Shown here: piece after piece, positions 34,701 through 41,057 of the stretch
Numbering within the stretch: the first letter of the stretch is position 1
How the letters are laid out: each line of letters begins with the position of its first letter
Source of the DNA: CADEEL01 sp050246475
GTDB lineage: Bacteria > Pseudomonadota > Alphaproteobacteria > Caulobacterales > Aquidulcibacteraceae
Assembly (NCBI GenBank): GCA_050246475.1
Contig: JBFWVZ010000008.1
Location: 1 to 64,000, forward strand
DNA: 64,000 bases
Direction: 5' to 3'
The notes under the pieces: generated by a model
The model's input: the letters and a program-made list of their open reading frames with translations, nothing else
What the model was told of the DNA's origin: nothing
The model's database searches: none
Translations under genes and position numbers: made by a program

Positions 34701-35369
34701 CGGCGCGGGCAACGTTATGTCAGGCTGGGCGCCTTCGGGGCCGAACGCAATGTTGACGGCGCCGTCCTCCATGCGAACGACCGTCACGTCGCCGCCGACG
34801 AAATCGGCGCGCGTGAGGCGGAATTGTCCGATGAGCAGATGCCACGGCGAAATGCCGATCGAGGCCTCACGGCTGACCGAAACCGTTTCTCCGCGCGCGT
34901 CCTGCAACGCGACGTTCGAGGCCACGAGTTGGAGGCCGCGATCGGCCGTCCATGCAAGCTCGACGCGCTCGACATCGACGGGGCGTCCCCCACGCGCTTC
35001 CGCGAGTTCGGTCTCCACATGCTGCGCCAGGATTGGAATCTCGGCGGGGCCCTGTGAGAGCCACCACCAGGTCATCGCGCACACGCACAGCACGAGCGCG
35101 AGGATCGTCGCGACCGCTTCGAGGGCGAAGAAGCTCGAGTGCTTGACCGCCTTGTGATGCCGGAGCGCCTTGATCCGCTGCCAGCGGGAAAGCTGGGCTT
35201 CTCCCTCTTCGTCCGGATCCGGCAGATCGGGATCGTCCTCACCCCGTTCTTCCTCGCGCCGGCGCCGAACGAGCGCTCTCAGCTGATCCCAGAAGGATGG
35301 GCGCGCTTGGCTCCCGGCGTCTTCCGCCGGGGCGTCGAGCGTGTCATCCACGGCCTCATCGGCGCGCAT
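31743..35369 (-). CDS. Large AsmA/YhdP-type (DUF3971) envelope protein
   Basis: About 1208 residues from ATG 35369 (an in-frame ATG at 35483 would overlap the divergent peroxiredoxin gene). A charged cytosolic N-terminus precedes one transmembrane helix (about 79-102, AVATILALVLCVCAMTWWWL), followed by a very long periplasmic beta-rich region with DUF3971/AsmA-like repeats and an AsmA-type C-terminus (NPLSALTPGIFRRIFEP). Relatives such as YhdP form bridge-like lipid-transport proteins between inner and outer membrane. It ends in a QPAQPAQNR tail. Confidence 0.88.
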   Translation of the reverse strand: MRADEAVDDTLDAPAEDAGSQARPSFWDQLRALVRRRREEERGEDDPDLPDPDEEGEAQLSRWQRIKALRHHKAVKHSSFFALEAVATILALVLCVCAMTWWWLSQGPAEIPILAQHVETELAEARGGRPVDVERVELAWTADRGLQLVASNVALQDARGETVSVSREASIGISPWHLLIGQFRLTRADFVGGDVTVVRMEDGAVNIAFGPEGAQPDITLPAPPPNETLEERVNRVLDGFSQALRPVGPGGRMRAISITDAHLLIIDDGGSGRWRADAAELHMRRERNNLSFFARARLEGPRGPAPAAFRITTDTRFSSAMIEFSANNARPRALLPPGMLGMFANLDAPMTSTVRIGLDREDGLTQLDGDLVLGRGSVQTSDGRYAVEGGRLHAAYDLQRDVLTVDQISLAGDRTAINGAIRVVNAASILRDDRPNDATFSANLPSIALQVPGVFPERVAITGVNIAGRYNRAADAIEFERFQAQIGQGRLNLTGRVFWANASNGQVHPGAQFEGGVTGSIAALDVVHLWPLQLAEGARDYVGDAVIGGRLTDITIRGDITPDDIAQGHLRDEALNIAFNFDGANFRFIDTMSPVSAGRGRAVLQGNRFDLWMDDARLEGLVVSQGQVELPRLSPRGAMSVIRARAQGDARGVVTLLRQEPIGLEGRLPVQPETVVGTGAIALELQRPMLSDVPFEDLRFTVTGDFTGVGGMERDGRLRFADGRLTVRGDHRAVTISGPVRAGDSNTQIQWVETMTRGTATPSRYQISGDFDANDLQRLGYPVAEVAQGRIGVTLAGAGRGYEVDNATVTLDMRNASVALPRNLWTKRAGQAGSARFNVARNDDGGLTLSAIELRGPGMNAAQGEVRISRADQFQRATFPRVQIDGRSDARINIERATDGAYVYDVSGAFFDATLWMDEDPQAAARAQQAANAAARPAPAPIRGRVRVDRLGMRQNTNLANARVEFSVVNDALIMLTAQGNDPQGGSLTFGLGPRPDNPQGRITLRGDDAGFAARALAGSENVNGGTVTADGTWQPSPMRAQFTVRMRDFTAVRVPAMTRLLGSVASLRGLADMLGGDGITFTQMEAPVVMTPGRIQIGESRASGPSLGITATGSYDTRRDNLDIDGVVVPSYGLNSMLGNVPVIGDLFRSREGEGLFGMTYSMNGPIANARVTVNPLSALTPGIFRRIFEPVQRNRPAQPAQPAQNR

Positions 35370-35412
35370 CCCCGGAAACCGGCGACGCGGGCCTCGCGGA
35401 GGATCCTGTTCG

Positions 35413-35883
35413 ATGGGCGCAACGCTCAAAGCCGGCGATCCCGCCCCCGATTTCGATCTGCCGACGGCCGGGGGCGGACGCATCAGCCTTCAAAGCCTCA
35501 GGAAGAAGCCGGTCGTCGTCTACTTCTATCCGAAGGACGACACGCCGGGTTGTACCCAAGAAGCGCTAAACTTCACTGAAAGGGCGGCCGATTTTGCCGC
35601 GGCCGGCGCCGCCATCATAGGCATCTCGCCGGACAGCGTCTCCTCCCACGACAAATTCACGGCCAAATATGGGCTGCAGGTGCTTTTGGCTGCGGACGAC
35701 GGCCACAAGACCGCCGACGATTACGGCGTTTGGGTCGAGAAGAACATGTATGGACGCAAGTATATGGGCGTCGAGCGATCAACGTTTCTGGTGGCGCCGG
35801 ATGGAAAGCTCGCCCGAATATGGCGAAAGGTTAAGGTAAACGGGCATGTCGAACAGGTGCTGGAAAGCGTGAAAGACTTGTGA
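35413..35883 (+). CDS. bcp: Bcp-type thioredoxin-dependent peroxiredoxin lacking the usual resolving Cys
   Basis: 156 residues from ATG 35413, preceded by GGAGG. The AhpC/TSA fold has peroxidatic C47 in TPGCTQEALNF. The nearby resolving Cys of classical Bcp (PGCTxEAC) is Leu here, so this is a 1-Cys or atypical Bcp needing an external thiol. A second block, VEKNMYGRKYMGVERSTFLV, is typical of Bcp/PrxQ. Likely reduces hydroperoxides in the cytosol. Confidence 0.92.
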   Translation: MGATLKAGDPAPDFDLPTAGGGRISLQSLRKKPVVVYFYPKDDTPGCTQEALNFTERAADFAAAGAAIIGISPDSVSSHDKFTAKYGLQVLLAADDGHKTADDYGVWVEKNMYGRKYMGVERSTFLVAPDGKLARIWRKVKVNGHVEQVLESVKDL

Positions 35884-35915
35884 CGGCATCGTCTCTATTA
35901 ATATTCTCGCAGCGC

Positions 35916-35953
35916 AACGCTGTGGCCTTTCCTATGCATGCTTCCACAGCGTT
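35916..35953. other. Perfect 10-bp inverted repeat between bcp and the M23 peptidase gene
   Basis: Arms AACGCTGTGG (35916-35925) and CCACAGCGTT (35944-35953) enclose an 18-base loop. No T-run follows, so a factor-independent terminator is doubtful; an operator or mRNA leader stem is possible. Confidence 0.45.
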
Positions 35954-36067
35954 ATGCTGAAATTCTTGTAAATGGCGGTAACGCCCTGTTGCAAATCGCT
36001 ACTTTATGGTTTGGTATGGGCGACGGGTGGGGCAAGTAGAATATCTGTCAGGCGGGCGGTGACGGAC

Positions 36068-37309
36068 ATGAGCCAGTTCGGATCGCGGGCACGGGCGTTT
36101 TTTGACCGCGTGTTCCCGGAACGTCAGATCTACCACCGCTCCGGCGGCATGGTCCGATACGTCTCCCTCTCGCCTTCCCGGCAAGCCCTTCTGGCGCTCG
36201 GCGCCGCCGGCCTTGCAGGCTGGTGTGTTTACGCCACCGCCGACACAATTCTCGACAATCTCCAGGCCAATTCCTCCGCCAGCGAAGTCGAGCGACTGGA
36301 AGCCCGTTACCAGCGCTGGCTGAACGAAGCGCGCGCTCAATCGGCCGCCGCCCAGGCTCAGCTCGCCGAACGCACCGAGACCTTCCAGCGCACGACCGCC
36401 GAGTTCGAGCGCCGCCACGAAGTTCTCCGCGGGCTGCTCGAAATGGCCGGCGGCTCCAACCTCACCGCCGGCGCCCGCACGATCGAGCGCGACGGCGCGC
36501 GCCTGCTCATGCGCGCCTCGATCGACGAGGCGGAGCCGCGCGTTTCGCGCGCGCTTGCGCAGATGAACGATGCGCCCGCATTGGTGCGCACCGTCGGCTT
36601 CCGCCAGCAAGTCAGCGCGATGGAAGCCGATCAGGCGAGCGCGCTCGCCGAGCTTGAAGACACCGTCGCGGAGCGCAGCGAGCAGATGCGCGGCGTGCTG
36701 CGCCTGACCGGCGTTTCGGTCTCGCGTCTCGTCGGCACGGACGGCGACGCCGAGATGGGCGGGCCGCTCGTTTCGCGCGAACTCATCGATTATCTGCGCC
36801 AAAGCGGCCTTGAATCCGATTTCGCGCATCGCGTCAGCCAAGTGGCCGCGCGCGTCGCGGAATCGCGCCGCCTGCAAGCGATCGCGGATGCGACGCCGCT
36901 CGCGCAGCCGGTCGCGGTCGATTATCGCGAAACCTCGGGCTATGGCCCGCGCGTCGATCCCTTCACGGGCCGCCCGGCCTTCCATGCCGGGCTGGACATG
37001 GCCGCGTTCGAGCGCGCGCCCGTCGTCGCCACCTCGCCCGGGACTGTGACTTTCGCTGGCGTTCGCTCAGGATATGGCTATGTGGTCGAGATCGATCACG
37101 GCCATGGCTTCCGCACACGCTATGGCCACTTGCGCGACATCCAGGTCAGCCGCGGCGAGCGCGTCGCGATCGGCCAGCGCGTTGGATCTATGGGCTCAAC
37201 CGGTCGCAGCACCGGGACCCATCTGCATTACGAGGTATGGTTCCGGGGTCGTGCGGTCGACCCGGTCAATTTCCTGAGGGCTGGTCGACATGTTTACGAA
37301 CAAGGGTAA
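36068..37309 (+). CDS. lmdC: LmdC-like membrane-anchored M23 peptidase (bactofilin partner)
   Basis: 413 residues from ATG 36068; an upstream in-frame ATG at 35972 adds atypical sequence. A basic cytosolic N-terminus (FFDRVFPERQIYHRSGG) precedes a transmembrane helix at about 40-57, a periplasmic coiled coil (about 65-130) and a C-terminal LytM/M23 domain with intact zinc ligands (HAGLDMA, HLHYEVW). The gene overlaps the bactofilin gene by 20 bp. In Hyphomonas and related stalked or budding bacteria such a peptidase is recruited by bactofilin to shape the cell, which is the likely role here. Confidence 0.88.
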   Translation: MSQFGSRARAFFDRVFPERQIYHRSGGMVRYVSLSPSRQALLALGAAGLAGWCVYATADTILDNLQANSSASEVERLEARYQRWLNEARAQSAAAQAQLAERTETFQRTTAEFERRHEVLRGLLEMAGGSNLTAGARTIERDGARLLMRASIDEAEPRVSRALAQMNDAPALVRTVGFRQQVSAMEADQASALAELEDTVAERSEQMRGVLRLTGVSVSRLVGTDGDAEMGGPLVSRELIDYLRQSGLESDFAHRVSQVAARVAESRRLQAIADATPLAQPVAVDYRETSGYGPRVDPFTGRPAFHAGLDMAAFERAPVVATSPGTVTFAGVRSGYGYVVEIDHGHGFRTRYGHLRDIQVSRGERVAIGQRVGSMGSTGRSTGTHLHYEVWFRGRAVDPVNFLRAGRHVYEQG

Positions 37310-37862
37310 TCGTCCGGACGGATTGCCTGCCGCGCCTGAAACCGGCGCCCCTCGTCGCACACCACCTTCACGCGTCATGACATCCATCATCGCCAACGGC
37401 GTGAAAATCGTCGGCTCGGTCGAGGCGGACGGCGCAGAGGTGCAGGTTGACGGCGAGATCGAGGGCAATGTCCGCGGCGGCAGCCTGACGATCGGCGACA
37501 CCGGCATGGTCAAGGGCGACATCGTCTCCGAAAGCGTGCTGGTGAACGGCCGCGTCGAAGGGTCGGTCCGGGCGCGCAAGGTTCAACTCGCCCGCAACGC
37601 CCATGTGCTGGGCGATATCGTCCACCAGAGCCTCTCAGTGGAGATGGGCGCGGTGTTCGAGGGCCAGTGCCGTTATTTGCAGGATCCGCTCCGTCAGGAC
37701 GGTGCCCCTCAGCTTTCTTCACCTGGCGTTGACCGTTCCGCTTCACAATCCTCCGCACAGTCATTCGGAGGAGGATCTGGTTCCGTCTTTGGGGAGCCCA
37801 CCACGAGCAGCAGCCAAGACCGCATGGTCGCCGGCGTGATCGTCACTGGACACTCCAGCTAG
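37290..37862 (+). CDS. bacA: Bactofilin (BacA-like)
   Basis: 190 residues. A Pro-rich N-tail (1-29) precedes the polymer-forming DUF583 beta-helix (about 30-130), with repeated VEADGAEVQVDGEIEGNV and VLVNGRVEGSVRARKVQL-type turns. A Ser/Gly-rich disordered tail follows. It forms cytoskeletal filaments at the membrane. The start lies inside the 3' end of the M23 peptidase gene, indicating tight co-expression, and a strong terminator follows. Confidence 0.93.
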   Translation: MFTNKGNRPDGLPAAPETGAPRRTPPSRVMTSIIANGVKIVGSVEADGAEVQVDGEIEGNVRGGSLTIGDTGMVKGDIVSESVLVNGRVEGSVRARKVQLARNAHVLGDIVHQSLSVEMGAVFEGQCRYLQDPLRQDGAPQLSSPGVDRSASQSSAQSFGGGSGSVFGEPTTSSSQDRMVAGVIVTGHSS

Positions 37863-37895
37863 TTTCACTGGTTTCTGGGTTGGGAATTTGAACTT

Positions 37896-37927
37896 GGGCC
37901 GGCTCTTTAGCCGGCCCTTTTGTTTTT
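37896..37927 (+). terminator. Strong intrinsic terminator after bacA
   Basis: Stem GGGCCGGCT / AGCCGGCCC with loop CTTT, followed by TTTTGTTTTT. It closes the lmdC-bacA unit 33 bp after the bacA stop. It is the clearest factor-independent terminator in the window. Confidence 0.93.
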
Positions 37928-37953
37928 GACGTTCCCCTCCCCCGCGCGCGGGA

Positions 37954-37968
37954 TTAAGACGCGCTTAA
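37954..37968 (+). promoter_or_regulatory. Perfect CtrA-type box upstream of the cytochrome c lipoprotein gene
   Basis: TTAA-GACGCGC-TTAA matches the Caulobacter CtrA full site TTAA-N7-TTAA exactly. It lies 26 bp upstream of the ATG, and a TTGACG at 37926-37931 could be the -35 element. Cell-cycle control of this gene is inferred. Confidence 0.6.
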
Positions 37969-37994
37969 GAACCGAGAGACGGGGGAGATCACGG

Positions 37995-38537
37995 ATGAAA
38001 TCGGCTTGGCTCGCCGCTGCCGCGGCGATTCTGTTTGCGTCCGCCTGCACGCCGCAGGAGCGCGCGCCGGGCGCGGCGCAAGCTGCCGGCGAAGGCATCC
38101 ATTATACCGGCGCCGATGCGCTCGGGATCGGCCGGCACATCTCCATCGTCGGCGGCTGCAACGATTGCCACACGCAGGACTTTAATATCCGCGGCCTGGC
38201 GATCCCTGAGAGCGAGCGCCTGCTGGGTTCAAACATGGGCCATTACGGCCCCTGGGGCACAAGCTATGCCTCAAACCTGCGCATCGTCGCGGCCAGCATG
38301 AGCGAGGACGAGTGGGTGGAGATGATGCGAACACGCAACGGCCTGCCGCCGATGCCGTGGGAGATCATCCATCACTACAGCGCCGAGGATATGCGCGCGC
38401 TCCACCAATACATCCGCTCGCTCGGCGATGTCGGCCAGCCCGTTCCCACCGCGCTGCCGCCCGGCCCGCCGCCGCCCGAGCCGTATACGGATTATCTCAC
38501 GCATGCGGGCCCGCCGCCTGCTGCTCCGCCGGGCTAA
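37995..38537 (+). CDS. Lipoprotein c-type cytochrome
   Basis: 180 residues from ATG 37995 with GGGGGAG upstream. A lipobox (LFASAC, Cys18) predicts membrane anchoring on the periplasmic side. A single haem c site CNDCH (55-59) and a probable Met ligand in NGLPPMPWE make it a monohaem cytochrome. The C-terminus is Pro-rich. It resembles the small cytochromes annotated as cytochrome c or isoquinoline-dehydrogenase-associated, but the redox partner is unknown. A CtrA-type box lies upstream. Confidence 0.88.
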   Translation: MKSAWLAAAAAILFASACTPQERAPGAAQAAGEGIHYTGADALGIGRHISIVGGCNDCHTQDFNIRGLAIPESERLLGSNMGHYGPWGTSYASNLRIVAASMSEDEWVEMMRTRNGLPPMPWEIIHHYSAEDMRALHQYIRSLGDVGQPVPTALPPGPPPPEPYTDYLTHAGPPPAAPPG

Positions 38538-38540
38538 GCG

Positions 38541-39737
38541 CTAGCGCACCAGCGCAAACCGTCCGTCCGGCCCACGCAAACGCGCGGCAGCGAGCGCTGC
38601 GCTCCATGCAGCTTTGAGCGAGCCGCCTTCGGCGAGGCGCGCGAAGAAATCGCGCCCGGGCGCTTCGATCCAGCGATAGGTGAGCACGGAAACCGTCACG
38701 ACCGCGCCGAGATAGCCGAGCGCCAGCGCGTCCATCGTCCAGGCATTGCCGAAGAAGAACATCTCGGAGTTCGGCATTTGCAGCTGCAAATGCCAGCGAT
38801 CCTCAGCGTAGCGCGCGAAGCCCGTCATCAGCGCCAGCACGAAAGCGTGGGTCATATAGATGGAGTAGGAGATGCGCCCGAGGAAGGACGGCGCATTCGT
38901 CGTGAGCAGTCGTGAGATCGCGCCCTCGCCGCGCGCGAAAACGATGATGGCGCCGGAGAAGAGAATGCCGGCGAGCACGTTGATCCCCGGAAAGCGCACC
39001 AGGTACATGCTGAGAAGCGCCGCGACGGCGCCCAATTCCCAAAGCGTCGCGGCCTTGAGTTTCACCGCCGCGAAGCGCTGGTGGAGCGTGTAGGCCATCG
39101 CGCCAAGAAAGAAGCCGTACACGCAGCGCAGAAAGCCCGCTTCCACCGCGAACTCGAACCCCGGATGGAAGCGCCGCCACAAGATCATCGATGCGGTGAC
39201 CACGCAGAGCATGATCGCGATCGGCCAGCGCCAACGGCGGAAGAACACGCACCACACCGCGAAGATGAGATAGGTGTAGAATTCCGTGCTGATCGACCAG
39301 CTCGGGAAATTCCAGCCCGACAGCTCCATCTGCGGAATGCCGTTCAGGAGCACAAGCGCGTAGCCCAGATATTCCAGGCTGTTGACGCCGGTGAACGGCG
39401 CCTGTCCGCTTTCCGCGCCTTCCGCGACAAGCGCGAGCTTCACCAGCTCAAACGCGAGGAACGCCATCAGCATCGCGAAGTGCAGCGGATAGAGCCGCCC
39501 GAAGCGTTTGATCGTGAAAACGCGCGCCTGACGCACCGTATCGAGCCGCGCGCCATAAGCGTGCATCATCACAAAGCCGGAGAGCACGAAGAAAAAGAGC
39601 ACGCTGATGTTGCTGTGGCGGACGATGTCCCAATTATAGAAATGGCCCGCCGCGCTCAGGTGATAGAGCGCCACGCTGAGCGCGAGAATGCCGCGCCACG
39701 ATTCCAATGCGCCGAAGAGCGCCCGACCCGCCTGCAT
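38541..39737 (-). CDS. Acyltransferase 3 family membrane protein
   Basis: A 398-residue polytopic protein of the acyltransferase-3 (OafA/ExoZ-like) family. The N-terminal catalytic motif is SWRGILALSVALYHLSAAGH with the key His; FFFVLSGFVMMHAYG and FPSWSISTEFYTYLIF follow, and about ten hydrophobic helices are visible. These proteins O-acylate surface polysaccharides, peptidoglycan or small molecules. No sugar-synthesis genes lie beside it, so the target is unknown. It is convergent with the cytochrome gene. Confidence 0.9.
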   Translation of the reverse strand: MQAGRALFGALESWRGILALSVALYHLSAAGHFYNWDIVRHSNISVLFFFVLSGFVMMHAYGARLDTVRQARVFTIKRFGRLYPLHFAMLMAFLAFELVKLALVAEGAESGQAPFTGVNSLEYLGYALVLLNGIPQMELSGWNFPSWSISTEFYTYLIFAVWCVFFRRWRWPIAIMLCVVTASMILWRRFHPGFEFAVEAGFLRCVYGFFLGAMAYTLHQRFAAVKLKAATLWELGAVAALLSMYLVRFPGINVLAGILFSGAIIVFARGEGAISRLLTTNAPSFLGRISYSIYMTHAFVLALMTGFARYAEDRWHLQLQMPNSEMFFFGNAWTMDALALGYLGAVVTVSVLTYRWIEAPGRDFFARLAEGGSLKAAWSAALAAARLRGPDGRFALVR

Positions 39738-39857
39738 GGCCGCCCGTTCCGAATGCCTCGCCGCCGAAAACGCGCTTAGGCGCGCGTTTCGTCAAACGAA
39801 AGCACCCGAGGCGCGAACCACGGCGTCTTCACCAAATTGTCGCTAACGGCTGCAGCG

Positions 39858-40989
39858 CTAGTCGATATCGGCGACTTCCTTGTGCCCTTGCCCGCTCACG
39901 CGCGCGGCGAGCGAGGCGGCCATGAATTGATCGAGATCGCCGTCGAGCACGCCTTGTGTATCGCTCGTTTCAACGCCGGTGCGCAGATCCTTGACCATCT
40001 GATAGGGCTGCAAAACGTAAGAGCGGATCTGGCGGCCCCAGCCGATCTCTGTCTTGCTGGCGGCGAGCGCGTTGGCCTCCGCTTCGCGCTTCTGCAATTC
40101 CTGCTCGTAGAGGCGCGCGCGCAGCATCTCCCACGCGGTGGCGCGGTTCTTGTGCTGAGAGCGTTCGCTCTGACACGCGACGACGATGCCCGTCGGCATG
40201 TGCGTCAGGCGCACCGCGGAATCGGTCTTGTTGATGTGCTGGCCGCCCGCGCCGGAGGCGCGATAGGTGTCGGTGCGGACGTCCTTGTCGAGAATCTCGA
40301 TCTCGATGGAATCGTCGATCTTCGGATAGACCCAGGCGCTGGCGAAGCTGGTGTGGCGGCGCGCGTTTGAATCATAGGGCGAGATGCGCACGAGGCGGTG
40401 CACGCCCGCCTCGGTCTTGAGCCAGCCATAGGCGTTGTCGCCCTTAATGAGCAGCGTCGAGGATTTGATGCCGGCGGCCTCGCCGTCCTGACGCTCAAGC
40501 TCCTCCACCTGATAGCCGTGCGCTTGCGCCCAGCGCGCATACATGCGCGCCAGCATCTGCGCCCAATCCTGGCTCTCGGTGCCGCCGGCGCCGGAGTTGA
40601 TCTCCATATAGGCGTCGTTGGCGTCCGCTTCGCCCGAAAGCAGCGCTTCAAGCTCGGCCTTGGCCGAGCGCTCCCGCAGCGCCTTGAGCGATTTGATCGC
40701 ATCCTCGATCAAGCTCTCTTCGCCTTCGGCCTCCGCCATCTCGGCGAGCTCGACCGAATCCGTGAGCTCCTGCGTGATCGATTTGATCGCGTCGATCGAA
40801 CCCGAGAGCTTGTTGCGCTCGCGCATGAGGCGCTGCGCCTTCTCGGGATCGTTCCAGAAATTCGGATCTTCGACGAGCGCGTTCAGCTCATCGAGGCGTT
40901 GGAGAGCGCGATCCCAGTCAAAGACGCCTCCGCAGCAGGGAGACGCTCTCTTCGATCTGCTCGGCGAGGTTGGCGATGTCTGCGCGCAT
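39858..40989 (-). CDS. prfB: Peptide chain release factor 2 with programmed +1 frameshift
   Basis: The gene starts at ATG 40989 and reads 23 codons (MRADIANLAEQIEESV...) to an in-frame TGA at 40920-40918. A +1 shift at CTT-TGA-C moves into the long frame and gives a 376-residue RF2. The main frame contains the catalytic GAGGQH and the stop-codon recognition region RISPYDSNARRHTSF, with SPY where many RF2s have SPF. RF2 releases at UGA/UAA and controls its own level through this frameshift. Confidence 0.95.
40917..40932 (-). promoter_or_regulatory. prfB programmed frameshift site
   Basis: On the minus strand the site reads CGGAGGCGTCTTTGAC. The Shine-Dalgarno-like GGAGG sits three bases before CTT, followed by TGA-C, the classical RF2 autoregulatory arrangement. 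Translation upstream is in frame with the ATG at 40989, and translation downstream in the +1 frame. Confidence 0.93.
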
Positions 40990-41057
40990 GGAAATCCCGT
41001 TGAATCAGTCGCGCGGAGATATGGCGCCTCCGCGCGCGCTTGCCATCCCCTCCAGGC

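Noticed and set aside
32244..35057. 937-codon plus-strand open frame opposite the AsmA-family gene
   Set aside because: Composition (Arg, Ala, His, Asp) is that of an antisense frame; the minus-strand protein has clear AsmA/DUF3971 features.
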